A stretch of 64,000 bases of DNA from Accumulibacter sp. (GTDB lineage Bacteria > Pseudomonadota > Gammaproteobacteria > Burkholderiales > Rhodocyclaceae), in the NCBI RefSeq assembly GCF_029255285.1, contig NZ_JAPUVI010000022.1, positions 124,001 through 188,000 of the forward strand, given 5' to 3'. Made by a program: the position numbers and the translations under genes. Below the pieces are notes generated by a model. It worked only from the letters and a program-made list of their open reading frames with translations, searched no databases and was not told the DNA's origin. Each line of letters begins with the position of its first letter. The first letter of the stretch is position 1. Positions 48,887-57,959 of the stretch are shown here, piece after piece.

Positions 48887-49057
48887 ATGGCCCACAAATC
48901 CAAACGTGCCGCACACAAGCCGGCCGCGGCCGCATCGCCACCTGCCGCAAGGAGCCAGCTTGCCACACCCGGCAATGCATTGCGTCGGCCGGATTGCCGT
49001 TGGCAGCGCAGCGTGCGCTATGGCTGGGACAAAGGTGGCAGCCGTGGCGGCCGCTGA
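48887..49057 (+). CDS. Possible 56-residue basic ORF upstream of the IS
   Basis: An ATG at 48887 with GGAG 8 bases upstream opens a 56-codon Ala/Arg/Lys-rich frame ([20 protein letters not shown] at the N terminus, DKGGSRGGR at the C terminus). It is divergent from aroC and ends 88 bp before the IS. No family is recognised. The remaining DNA up to 49145 shows no convincing gene, although one frame runs across the IS insertion point (see findings). Confidence 0.3.
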   Translation: MAHKSKRAAHKPAAAASPPAARSQLATPGNALRRPDCRWQRSVRYGWDKGGSRGGR

Positions 49058-49247
49058 CGACAGACGCGATGCCGCGCTCGCGGCCGCGCCTGGCCGACTC
49101 CCTGCGGCATCCCGCGTGCGAGGACTTCCGCTGCCGCCTTGCTAGCAGCCTGTTGGTCTTGAACTGACATGGCTGATGAAATTGGACGGCAAAGGCAGAA
49201 ATAGGATGTTTTTTGCCTGAAGAGGCACGATTTACTCCCTTTTCTTG

Positions 49248-50614
49248 CTACGGCAGACGCAATACGGCCATGCGTTTCAAATTCCAGGCGAGGCAAACCA
49301 GTATCCATTCGCCCGTGACGTTCTTCAAGCCCCGCAGGGAGAACTGGCGAAAGCCCAGGACAGACTTGATGATGCCAAAGACGGGTTCGACGGTTGGCTT
49401 GCGCAGGGCGTAAAGTGCTCGGCCAGCCTTCGTTTTTAGTTTGTGCCCCATGCGCTGTGCAGGCGTTGCCTCCGCCGGCAGGGCGGCCGGCTCGGTCAAG
49501 CGTTCTTGCGGGGCCGGATGGTGTTCGTCACGCTTGACCGCTATGAACGGATCGATCCCTTGCGCCTGGCAGGCCTGGACATTCTTCGCACTGTAAAAAC
49601 CGGTATCGGCTAACAACTGTTCCACTTGCCCGAGTGAATCCGGCAGCGCCGCCAGTTGCGCCAGCATCGGGACGACCTGCGCCTTGTCGTTCGCCGCTTG
49701 GGTGACCGCGGGAGAAACGACCAGCAGACTCCCAGTATCGACGGCGGCCTGGGCATTGTAGGCTTGATCGAAGCCACCGCCGGCAACGGGCATGATGCGC
49801 GATTCCTCATCGGTCAGATTGAGTTGGTCTTGTGCCTTGGAACCTGCGACCGGAGGCTTGGGCGGTTTGCCACCGGGCTTTTTGCCGCGCTCCTTGGCGT
49901 TCTGCTCGCGGCGTGCCATTTTGGCCTCAAATTCAGCCTGCTCTTTCTCGAAACGGGCTTTTGCCCGTTCTTCAATCTTGGCCTTCGCTGCCGCCATTAC
50001 CTCGAGTCGGGCCTGACGATGGGCGATTTCCGCCGGCAGCTCCATGCCGTCCGGCACGGCGGATTGGTCGGCTTGCTCGGCCTGCGCCAGCAGCGCATCG
50101 ACTTCGGCCTTGAGCTGGATTTCCAGTGGCTCAATGTGCCCCCACGACAGGGCGCTGTGGCGTGAGGCATTGGCCTTGATCTTGGTGCCGTCCAGACTGA
50201 TCGTGCCCAGCTTGAGTAACTGAGTAACTTCATTTCCTGGGCCATCTCCAGCACCTGCACGAACAGGTCGGACAGTTCGTCGTGAAAGCGTCGGCGGAAC
50301 GTCGCCAGTGTGTCGTGATCCGGAGGCGAGTCCGCCGCAATGAAACGAAAGGCCACCGAGTCGTAGGTGGCCCGCTCTATCTTACGGCTGGAAAAAACAC
50401 CGTTGGCGTAGCCATAGACCAGCAACGCCAACAGCACCGAGGGGTGATACGCCGCACTGCCCCGCCCCGCGTAGGCTTTCTCCAACGCACCAAGGTCAAG
50501 CCCATCGACGACCTCGACAATAAATCGGGCAAGGTGGCCTTCCGGAAGCCATTCATCGACCGACGGTGGGAGCAGGTAGCCGGTCTGGCGATCAACTGAA
50601 TGAAAACGGCTCAT
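49248..50614 (-). pseudogene. IS1182-type transposase, frameshifted by an 8-bp duplication
   Basis: The N-terminal part (from ATG 50614, MSRFHSVDRQTGYLLPPSV) has the DUF772-type domain, and the downstream part carries the catalytic acids: first Asp in SLDGTKIKANAS, second in LLADTGFYSAKN and the Glu in TVEPVFGIIKS. The two parts are in different frames. The shift occurs exactly at a tandem 8-bp duplication (50214-50229). Removing one unit would join EMAQEMKLL to KLGTISLDG in one frame and restore a protein of roughly 450 residues. As it stands the first frame ends at 49997 after about 60 out-of-frame residues. Confidence 0.9.
50214..50229. repeat. Tandem duplication GAGTAACT x2 in the transposase
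   Basis: GAGTAACT is present twice back to back. The second copy adds 8 bases, not a multiple of three, and is the cause of the transposase frameshift. It looks like a replication-slippage event. Confidence 0.9.
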
Positions 50615-50792
50615 GTCTCACATTGGCTTCGGTGGGCGGGCCTTTATTATCTCAGCTGTCGGGACATAGTCCGACAGGCTGCTAGCCACCGACGCGAACT
50701 GTGCGCCGGCCAGAAAAAGCGCAAGAAACGGGTGGCAAACAGGCGCCAGCCGGACGACAATCGGCTCGCCTCACCACTCGACGAAGGCCCGC

Positions 50793-51671
50793 ATGAACGC
50801 CGCCAGCACCGCCAGACTGTTTCTTCTCGCCGCCATCTGGGGCGCCTCGTTTCTGTTCATGCGCATCGGTGTTCCGGTTTTCGGTCCGGTCGCGCTGATC
50901 ATGTTCCGCGTCGCCATCGCCGCCGGCTTCCTCTGGCTGGCCAGTCGATGGCTGGGGCAGACGCTCGGCCTGCGCCGCCACTGGCGGTATTTCCTGACGC
51001 TGGGCGTCCTCAACTCGGCGCTTCCCTTCGTTCTCTTCGCCTACGCGGCGCAAGCGCTGCCCGCGTCGCTGTTGTCCATCCTCAACGCCACGGCTCCGCT
51101 CTTCGGCGCGGCGATCGGCGCCCTGTGGCTACGCCTGCCGCTGAGCATCCCGGTCGCTCTCGGTCTCGCCTGCGGGCTGGCCGGTGTCAGCCTGCTGGTC
51201 GGCCAGAACGTCGCCCTGAGCGGCGATCGCGCTTGGCCCGCGCTCGCCGCCGGCCTGCTGGCACCCGCCTCCTATGGCGTGGCTAGCCTCTACACCCGGA
51301 TCCATCCGGGGCTGGCGACGCCGTTCGGCAACGCGCACGGCAGCATGTGGATGGCCAGCCTGGCGCTGCTGCCGCTGTTTCTGGTGGCCCCCTTCCGGCA
51401 AACGCCAGACGCCGGCGACTGGGCCGCCGTCTCCCTGCTCGGCGTACTGTGCACCGGCGCCGCCTACCTGCTCTACTTCCGGCTGATCGACGATGTCGGG
51501 CCGACGCGCGCTCTTTCGGTCGCCTTTCTGATCCCGGTGTTCGGCGTTCTCTGGGGAGTCGTCTTCCTCGACGAAGCCGTGGGCTGGCACACTCTGTTCG
51601 GGGGTGCGCTGATCCTGGCTGGCATCGCGCTGAGCAGCGGCCTCCTCGAGCGGCGAGGCCAGCAGGTATGA
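50793..51671 (+). CDS. EamA/DMT-superfamily transporter
   Basis: This 292-residue inner-membrane protein has ten predicted helices in two EamA repeats. The first repeat has LFLLAAIWGASFLFMRIGVP and ends near residue 140; the second has TGAAYLLYFRLIDDVGPTRA and VAFLIPVFGVLWGVVFLDEA. Members export amino acids or metabolites; the substrate is unknown here. Its stop overlaps the ATG of the following Ada/Ogt-like gene (ATGA), suggesting co-translation. It begins about 110 bp after the IS. Confidence 0.9.
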   Translation: MNAASTARLFLLAAIWGASFLFMRIGVPVFGPVALIMFRVAIAAGFLWLASRWLGQTLGLRRHWRYFLTLGVLNSALPFVLFAYAAQALPASLLSILNATAPLFGAAIGALWLRLPLSIPVALGLACGLAGVSLLVGQNVALSGDRAWPALAAGLLAPASYGVASLYTRIHPGLATPFGNAHGSMWMASLALLPLFLVAPFRQTPDAGDWAAVSLLGVLCTGAAYLLYFRLIDDVGPTRALSVAFLIPVFGVLWGVVFLDEAVGWHTLFGGALILAGIALSSGLLERRGQQV

Positions 51672-52522
51672 ACGATCCCGGCGAACGCTGCCGAGCCTAC
51701 GCCACGATCGCCAAAGCGATTCGCTTCGTGCACCAGAATTCGACCAGCCAGCCCGACCTCGAGCAAATCGCCGAACACGTGGGGATGAGTCCGTTTCATC
51801 TGCAAAGGACTTTCAGCGCCTGGGCTGGCATCTCGCCCAAGCGATTTCTGCAATACCTGACGCGCCAGCATGCGCGCGCCTTGCTGCGCGCACAGCACGA
51901 CGTGCTGGCGACAGCTCATGCGGCCGGCCTGTCGGGACCCGGGCGGCTGCACGACCTGATGGTAAGCTGCGACGCGGTGACGCCCGGCGAGGTCCGTGCG
52001 CTCGGTACCGGGCTGGCCATCACCTACGGTTTCGCACCGACGCCTTTCGGAACCGTGATCGTGGGGACGACCGGGCGCGGGGTGTGCCACCTGCAATTTC
52101 TGCCGTCGGACAACCACGGCGAGGCCATTCAGCAGCTTCGATCGGACTGGCCGTGGGCAAGGCTGATCAGGGACGACAAAAGCATCGCGGAGATCGCCGG
52201 CCAGGTTTTTTGCTTGGCTGAACAACAGCCAGGGCGGCACCTGCTGTTGCGCGGTACCAATTTCCAAATCAAGGTATGGGAAGCACTGCTCAGGATAGCA
52301 CCTGGCCGCCTGGTCTCGTACCGGACGGTCGCCGAAAGCATCGGCCACCCAGGCGCACAACGCGCCGTCGGCTCAGCGCTGGCGCAAAACAGAATCGCCC
52401 TCCTGATACCATGCCACCGGGTCATTCGCGAGAACGGCGATATTGGCGCCTATCGTTGGGGAAACGAACGAAAACAGGCCCTACTGGCGTTCGAGGCGGC
52501 TCACACCGTCGGCGGCCGATAG
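51668..52522 (+). CDS. AraC-HTH / O6-methylguanine-DNA methyltransferase (Ada-like)
   Basis: This 284-residue protein has an AraC-type helix-turn-helix (about residues 15-95, LEQIAEHVGMSPFHLQRTFS) fused to an Ogt/MGMT repair domain (about 115-280). The alkyl acceptor is Cys249 in LLIPCHRVIRENGDIGAYRWG. The N-terminal Ada domain with the phosphotriester-accepting Cys is absent, so it could repair O6-methylguanine but not sense methylphosphotriesters as E. coli Ada does. The ATG at 51668 overlaps the transporter stop. It is followed by a bidirectional terminator. Confidence 0.93.
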   Translation: MNDPGERCRAYATIAKAIRFVHQNSTSQPDLEQIAEHVGMSPFHLQRTFSAWAGISPKRFLQYLTRQHARALLRAQHDVLATAHAAGLSGPGRLHDLMVSCDAVTPGEVRALGTGLAITYGFAPTPFGTVIVGTTGRGVCHLQFLPSDNHGEAIQQLRSDWPWARLIRDDKSIAEIAGQVFCLAEQQPGRHLLLRGTNFQIKVWEALLRIAPGRLVSYRTVAESIGHPGAQRAVGSALAQNRIALLIPCHRVIRENGDIGAYRWGNERKQALLAFEAAHTVGGR

Positions 52523-52542
52523 CCGATTCGACTCTGGAAAAA

Positions 52543-52571
52543 AAAACCGGGAGCTTGACGCTCCCGGTTTT
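52543..52571. terminator. Bidirectional rho-independent terminator
   Basis: AAAACCGGGAGC (52543-52554) and GCTCCCGGTTTT (52560-52571) form a perfect 12-bp stem around a 5-base loop, with a run of A on one side and T on the other. It lies between the Ada-like gene (+) and actP (-), which converge here, and can terminate both. Confidence 0.88.
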
Positions 52572-52599
52572 CCGAGGACTCGAAACGACCGAATGTTAC

Positions 52600-54288
52600 T
52601 CAGTGACCGGATGCCGAGGAAGATCCGACGCCGGTTTCCGACCGAACCTTCTGGGCCGGATAAAGAGAACGCTCGAGTTTGGCCTGCTGGCTGTTGTCCA
52701 TCTTGGAAACCAGATAGATCACCAGGAAGGAGGCGGTCATCGAAAAGATCGCCGGGGACGAATAGGGGAACAGGGCGCTCCCCTTCGGATTCTTCAACAC
52801 CGCTTCCCACACCGAGGCCGACAGAACGGTCAGGACAACCGAACTGACCAGGCCGACGATACCACCGGCTACCGCTCCCTTGGTCGTGCAGTTCTTCCAG
52901 AGCACCGACATGAAGAGAATCGGGAAGTTGGCCGAGCACGCGATGACGAAAGCGAGCATCACCATGTAGGCGACGTTCTCCTTCTCGAACGCGATTCCGA
53001 GGAACACGGCGACGACACCGAGGCAGATGGTGGTAATTCTGGACACGCGCAGTTCGGCCGCCGAGTCGGCGTTACCGCGCTTGATCACCGTGGCGTACAG
53101 GTCGTGCGAAACCGCCGAAGCGCCGGACAGCGTCAGGCCGGAAACCACCGCCAGGATCGTCGCGAAAGCCACTGCCGAGATGAAGCCGAGGAAGACGTTG
53201 CCACCGACGGCGTTCGACAGGTGGATGGCCGCCATGTTGCCGCCGCCCTTCAGGCCCTTGGCCAAGTCACCATCGACGTAGTACAGCTCGGGCGCCTGGG
53301 TCAGCATGACGATGGCGCCGAAACCGATGATGAAGGTCAGGATGTAAAAGTAGCCGATCCAGGTCGTCGCCCAACCGACCGACTTGCGGGCTTCCTTGGC
53401 GCTCGGCACGGTGAAGAAGCGCATCAGGATGTGCGGCAGGCCTGCGGTACCGAACATCAGCGCCATGCCGACCGAAATCGCCGAAATGGGATCCTTGATG
53501 AGCACTCCCGGGGACATGATCGCATCGTGCTTGGCATGGACTTCCACGGCCTTGGCAAACAGCGCTTCCGGATTGAAGCCGAACTGGAAGAGCACCGCCA
53601 GTGCCATGAAGGTGGCACCGGTGAGCAGCATGATGGCCTTGATGATCTGCACCCAAGTGGTCGCCGTCATGCCGCCGAACAGCACGTAGCACATCATCAG
53701 CACGCCGACGAGGATCACCGCAACCGTGTATTCGAGACCGAACAGGACCTTGATCAACTGACCGGCGCCGACCATCTGAGCGATCATGTAGAAAGCTACC
53801 ACGACCAGCGACCCGGTCGCCGCGAAGGTCCGCATCGGCGTCTGCGCGAAGCGGTACGCCGCGACGTCGGCAAAGGTGAACTTGCCGAGGTTGCGCAGGC
53901 GTTCAGCCATCAGGAAGGTGATCACCGGCCATCCGACCAGCCATCCGATCGAGAAGATCAATCCGTCGAAACCGTTGGCGAAGACCAGACCGGAAATACC
54001 GAGGAAGGAGGCCGCCGACATGTAATCGCCAGCGATCGCCAGACCGTTCTGGAAGCCGGTAATACCACCACCGGCGGTATAGAAATCAGCGGCGGTCTTG
54101 GTTCTCGCCGCCGCCCATTTGGTGATGCCGAGGGTAATCGCGACAAAAACGACGAACATCGCGATCGCCACCCAGTTGGTCGCCTGTTTCGTCGTGTTGC
54201 CGAGGTCGGCGCCAGCTGCCAGAGCGCCGCCGGCCGCCAGCAGACCCAAAGTCAGGCCGAGAATATTGCGCGTCGATTGGCTGATCAT
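52600..54288 (-). CDS. actP: ActP-like acetate/cation symporter (SSS family)
   Basis: This 562-residue sodium:solute symporter has about 13 hydrophobic segments and a short N-terminal signal-like segment. Family blocks are [49 protein letters not shown] and [22 protein letters not shown]. The ATG at 54288 overlaps the DUF485 stop by 4 bp. The pairing with a DUF485 protein is typical of acetate permeases (yjcH-actP). Acetate is the likely substrate; other short carboxylates are possible. Confidence 0.93.
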   Translation of the reverse strand: MISQSTRNILGLTLGLLAAGGALAAGADLGNTTKQATNWVAIAMFVVFVAITLGITKWAAARTKTAADFYTAGGGITGFQNGLAIAGDYMSAASFLGISGLVFANGFDGLIFSIGWLVGWPVITFLMAERLRNLGKFTFADVAAYRFAQTPMRTFAATGSLVVVAFYMIAQMVGAGQLIKVLFGLEYTVAVILVGVLMMCYVLFGGMTATTWVQIIKAIMLLTGATFMALAVLFQFGFNPEALFAKAVEVHAKHDAIMSPGVLIKDPISAISVGMALMFGTAGLPHILMRFFTVPSAKEARKSVGWATTWIGYFYILTFIIGFGAIVMLTQAPELYYVDGDLAKGLKGGGNMAAIHLSNAVGGNVFLGFISAVAFATILAVVSGLTLSGASAVSHDLYATVIKRGNADSAAELRVSRITTICLGVVAVFLGIAFEKENVAYMVMLAFVIACSANFPILFMSVLWKNCTTKGAVAGGIVGLVSSVVLTVLSASVWEAVLKNPKGSALFPYSSPAIFSMTASFLVIYLVSKMDNSQQAKLERSLYPAQKVRSETGVGSSSASGH

Positions 54289-54599
54289 TTTCTGTTCGCC
54301 TCCTTGATGATCTCGGCATTCAACTCGTCGAACTCGGTATTGGCACGCCGAACATAGACGTTGGTGAGGATGATCGTGAAAACAATCACGCCGACACCCA
54401 GCGGGATGCCGATCGACGTGACCATGCCGGCACCGATCTTGGTCGCCAGCCATTCCTTGTTGAAGGCGATCAACAGGATGTAGCCGTAATAGGCAATGAT
54501 CATCAGGATCGACAGTGTAATCCCGAATGAATTGCGTTTCTCGACCAGCTGGTGATACTTCGGATTGGCCTCAATCCGTGCAACGATATCGTCGTTCAC
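54285..54599 (-). CDS. yjcH: DUF485 membrane protein, partner of ActP
   Basis: This 104-residue protein has two membrane helices (about 24-50 and 60-82) and the DUF485 pattern ([18 protein letters not shown], then [18 protein letters not shown]). The start is GTG 54599 behind a strong ribosome site (GGAGGAGGAAAA). The 351 bp between it and the acyl-CoA ligase gene hold no gene I can support; they probably contain divergent promoters, and AGTCA (54634-54638) and TGACT (54646-54650) form a short inverted repeat there. Confidence 0.92.
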   Translation of the reverse strand: MNDDIVARIEANPKYHQLVEKRNSFGITLSILMIIAYYGYILLIAFNKEWLATKIGAGMVTSIGIPLGVGVIVFTIILTNVYVRRANTEFDELNAEIIKEANRK

Positions 54600-54950
54600 T
54601 TCGCTTTTCCTCCTCCAAAATGGACTTATGTCGAGTCACTTAGCATGACTAGCGGCAGATCATAGTGGCCATTGCTTACTTCGGGCTTACGGCAAGGAAA
54701 AAAACCATGGCACCAGCAACAGCTTGTGGAGACTCTTTCGCGTGCGGCTGTCGCTTCAAATGAATGGCGATCACCGTCGCCATGCTGGGCGCTGGCGCGT
54801 GCGCCGCGGCGATCGGCCAAGCTCGACATTTCTTCCAGGCGGCCCGGAACTTCGGGCCGCTCGCCGGCAACGGGGAACAATTTCACGGTCGAGACGCCGG
54901 TTGTCGTTAGAATTCGTCTTTGTCGCCAATCGTCCGATCGTAGCGCCGCA

Positions 54951-56600
54951 ATGACCGATGCCAGCCTCCTCGCCGAACTGATCTCGCGCTCCGCCACTCG
55001 CCATCCCGAAGCCATCGCGCTTAGTTACGGCAAGCAGTCGATGAGCTATGCCGTCCTGCAAAAATCGATCGAGAGTTTCGTCGCCGGCCTGCTCGGTCTC
55101 GGACTGCAACGCGGCGAGCGGGTTGCGATTTACCTCGAAAAGCGCTTGGAAACGGTTATTTCAAGTTTTGGCAGCACGGCGGCCGGCTGCGTCTTCGTAC
55201 CGCTCAATCCCTTGCTCAAGGCCGATCAGGTGGCTTACATCATGCGTGACTGTAATGTGCGCGCCCTCGTCACCTCGAGTGAACGGCTGCCACTGCTGAC
55301 GCCGGTTCTTTCCTCCTGCCACGATCTGCGGCACGTCCTGGTGGTCGGTGGCGCGCCCCTGGCGAGCGGCGGCGCCCCGCTGGCCTGGCTGCACTGGGAC
55401 GATCTCTTGCAGGCGGACGGCTCGACGAGTGGCCACCGTGTGATCGATAGTGACATGGCGGCGATCCTTTACACATCCGGTAGCACCGGCAAACCGAAGG
55501 GCGTCGTTCTGTCGCACCGCAATTTGGTCGCCGGCGCCAAGAGTGTAGCCAGCTATCTCGGAAACCATGCCGACGACACCCTGCTGGCCGCGCTGCCGCT
55601 CTCCTTCGACGCCGGCTTCAGTCAGCTCACCACCGCGTTTCACGTCGGTGCACGCGTTGTCCTGCTCAACTACCTGTTGCCGCAGGACGTGCTGCGAGCA
55701 CTGGCACGAGAACGTATAAGCGGCCTGACCGCGGTGCCGCCGCTGTACATTCAACTCGCGGAGCTCGAATGGCCCGCCACCATCGGTGAGCACCTGCGCT
55801 ATTTCGCCAACACCGGCGGACGCCTGCCGCGCGAAACGCTGGCCGCCCTGCGCGCGCGGCTGCCCGGCAGCAGGCCCTATCTGATGTACGGCTTGACCGA
55901 GGCCTTTCGCTCGACCTACCTGCCACCGGAGGAAGTCGACCAACGACCGGACTCGATCGGAAAGGCCATCCCCAACGCCGAGATCCTCGTCCTGCGCGAA
56001 GACGGCTCACCCTGCGCGGCCAACGAACCCGGCGAACTCGTCCATCGCGGCGCCCTGGTCGGCATGGGCTACTGGAACGACCGCGAAAAGACGGCCGAGC
56101 GCTACCGGCCACTGCCCACCAACACACCTGGCCGCGATAGCGGACTGGTGCTGCCCGAAATCGCTGTGTTCTCGGGCGACACGGTGCGCATGGACGAGCA
56201 GGGTTTTATTTACTTCATTGGTCGTCGCGACGAAATGATGAAAACCTCCGGCTACCGGGTCAGCCCAACCGAAGTCGAAGAAGTTCTTTACGCCACTCGC
56301 CTGGTCGGGGAATGTGTTGCCTTTGGTGTCGACCACCCCAAGCTCGGACAGGCCATACAGGTGATTGTCACGCCGCCCGCCAATGGCTGCCTGGACACCG
56401 ACGCGCTGCTCGCCGAATGTCGCCAGCGGATGCCCGCCTACATGGTGCCATCGAACATCGCCGTCCGGCCAGGTCCTTTGCCCCGCAACCCCAACGGCAA
56501 GCTCGACCGCAAGGCCTTGGCCGGCGAATTCCTTGGCGACGCATCGGCGGCCCCAGGCGAGACCGCCCCGGAGACTCCCGGCGGAGTGGTCGTCGAATGA
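54951..56600 (+). CDS. AMP-forming acyl-CoA ligase, exosortase-A-system type
   Basis: This 549-residue adenylating enzyme has the ATP motif ILYTSGSTGKPKGVVLSH (about residue 172), YGLTEAFRSTYLPPEE, GDTVRMDEQGF and the C-terminal hinge GRRDEMMKTSGYRVSPTEVEE, ending with NPNGKLDRKAL. With the PLP decarboxylase downstream it matches the gene pair typical of exosortase-A/PEP-CTERM exopolysaccharide loci. The substrate is unknown. The ATG at 54951 is chosen because the sequence upstream is not protein-like. It overlaps the decarboxylase start. Confidence 0.9.
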   Translation: MTDASLLAELISRSATRHPEAIALSYGKQSMSYAVLQKSIESFVAGLLGLGLQRGERVAIYLEKRLETVISSFGSTAAGCVFVPLNPLLKADQVAYIMRDCNVRALVTSSERLPLLTPVLSSCHDLRHVLVVGGAPLASGGAPLAWLHWDDLLQADGSTSGHRVIDSDMAAILYTSGSTGKPKGVVLSHRNLVAGAKSVASYLGNHADDTLLAALPLSFDAGFSQLTTAFHVGARVVLLNYLLPQDVLRALARERISGLTAVPPLYIQLAELEWPATIGEHLRYFANTGGRLPRETLAALRARLPGSRPYLMYGLTEAFRSTYLPPEEVDQRPDSIGKAIPNAEILVLREDGSPCAANEPGELVHRGALVGMGYWNDREKTAERYRPLPTNTPGRDSGLVLPEIAVFSGDTVRMDEQGFIYFIGRRDEMMKTSGYRVSPTEVEEVLYATRLVGECVAFGVDHPKLGQAIQVIVTPPANGCLDTDALLAECRQRMPAYMVPSNIAVRPGPLPRNPNGKLDRKALAGEFLGDASAAPGETAPETPGGVVVE

Positions 56601-57841
56601 AGCAGGCCGAACGGAGCATGCCCAGCCACGCCTCCATGGGCCAGTTCTCGGTCGAGGACGGCGAACTTCAGGTCGGCGGCATTCGGCTGTCGCGCCTTGC
56701 CGCACGCGTCGGACAAACCCCCTTTTACGCTTACGATCGGCGTTTGCTGACGCAGCGTGTGCGCGAGCTACGCGCTGTGCTGCCAGCTTCCCTGCGGCTT
56801 CATTACGCCATGAAGGCCAACCCGATGCCGGCCGTAGTCGGTCACTTGGTGGGCCTGGTCGACGGCATCGACGTCGCCTCGGGCGGCGAGCTGAAAGTCG
56901 CCCTGGACGCTGGCGCAGACGCGCGCGAAATCAGCCTGGCCGGCCCCGGCAAGCGGCATAGCGAGTTGCGGCAGGCCGTCGCCGCGGGGATATTGGTCAA
57001 TCTCGAGTCGTTTCGGGAGATCACCGAGTTGGCGGCGATCAGCCAGGCGACTGGCTACCCGGCACGCGTCGCCGTGCGCGTAAACCCCGATTTCGAGCTG
57101 AAAAGCTCGGGCATGAAGATGGGCGGAGGGGCCAAACAATTTGGCGTCGACGCCGAACAAGTGCCCGAACTGCTGGCGGCGATCCGCCATCATGGACTGA
57201 CTTTCGAAGGATTTCACCTCTTTGCCGGGTCGCAGAACCTGAAACCCGAAGCGATTGTCGAGGCGCAGAGCAAGAGCTTCGAGCTGGCCCTGCGATTGGC
57301 TCGATCGGCGCCATCGGCCGTTCGCTTCCTGAACCTGGGCGGTGGATTCGGTATTCCGTATTTCCCGGGCGAACAACGCCTCGACCTCCAGCCGATAGGC
57401 GAAAACCTCGCGCTCCTTGCCCAGCGCGCGGTGCACGAACTACCCGAAGCCGAACTCGTAGTCGAACTCGGGCGCTACCTGGTAGGTGAGGCCGGCATCT
57501 ATGTCGCGCGCATCGTCGACCGAAAAGTCTCGCGCGGTCAGATTTTCCTGGTCACCGACGGCGGCCTGCACCACCATCTTTCGGCGTCCGGCAATTTCGG
57601 CCAAATCATCCGCAAGAACTACCCGGTCGCCATCGGCAACAAAATGCTGACCGCGGCGCGTGAGACCGCCTCGGTAGTCGGACCGTTGTGCACCCCGCTC
57701 GATCTGCTGGCCGACCGAATGGAACTCTCCGAGGCGGAAGCTGGGGATCTGGTGGTCGTCTTTCAGTCCGGAGCCTACGGCATGACGGCCAGCCCGCAGG
57801 CCTTTCTCGGCCACCCGCCCTGCCTCGAGGTCGTCGTCTGA
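56597..57841 (+). CDS. PLP-dependent decarboxylase, exosortase-A-system type
   Basis: This 414-residue fold-III PLP decarboxylase is related to diaminopimelate and ornithine decarboxylases. The PLP lysine is in LRLHYAMKANPMPAVV (about residue 77); further signatures are GGELKVALDAGAD, NLGGGFGIPYF and ELGRYLVGEAG. The late active-site Cys region is VVGPLCTPLDLLAD. Versions beside AMP ligases in exosortase-A loci form a distinct group. The ATG at 56597 overlaps the ligase stop (ATGA). The product might be an amine or amino acid activated by the ligase; this is an inference. Confidence 0.9.
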   Translation: MKQAERSMPSHASMGQFSVEDGELQVGGIRLSRLAARVGQTPFYAYDRRLLTQRVRELRAVLPASLRLHYAMKANPMPAVVGHLVGLVDGIDVASGGELKVALDAGADAREISLAGPGKRHSELRQAVAAGILVNLESFREITELAAISQATGYPARVAVRVNPDFELKSSGMKMGGGAKQFGVDAEQVPELLAAIRHHGLTFEGFHLFAGSQNLKPEAIVEAQSKSFELALRLARSAPSAVRFLNLGGGFGIPYFPGEQRLDLQPIGENLALLAQRAVHELPEAELVVELGRYLVGEAGIYVARIVDRKVSRGQIFLVTDGGLHHHLSASGNFGQIIRKNYPVAIGNKMLTAARETASVVGPLCTPLDLLADRMELSEAEAGDLVVVFQSGAYGMTASPQAFLGHPPCLEVVV

Positions 57842-57959
57842 GCGCCGGTCCATGTTCGCCAATACCAAACACTTGGCTGACACGCGCCCCTCATGCGCCG
57901 CGAACGGCTATCGCCGCCCAACCGGCGCTAGACCACAGGCTGATCTCGAGGCACTGAAG

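Larger units (their letters stand above)
49146..50681. mobile_element. IS1182-family insertion sequence, 1536 bp
   Basis: The element begins CAGCCTGTTGGTCTTGAAC and the other end, read inward, begins CAGCCTGTCGGACTATGTC, an imperfect terminal inverted repeat. Both ends are flanked by CTAG (49142-49145 and 50682-50685), which reads as a 4-bp target duplication. It carries one broken DDE transposase on the minus strand. Joining the flanks at a single CTAG leaves an open frame across the insertion point. Family assignment rests on the transposase sequence. Confidence 0.88.

Noticed and set aside
52276..54357. Plus-strand frame of 693 codons opposite actP
   Set aside because: Antisense of a symporter; hydrophobic codons read as charged residues. 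No motif.
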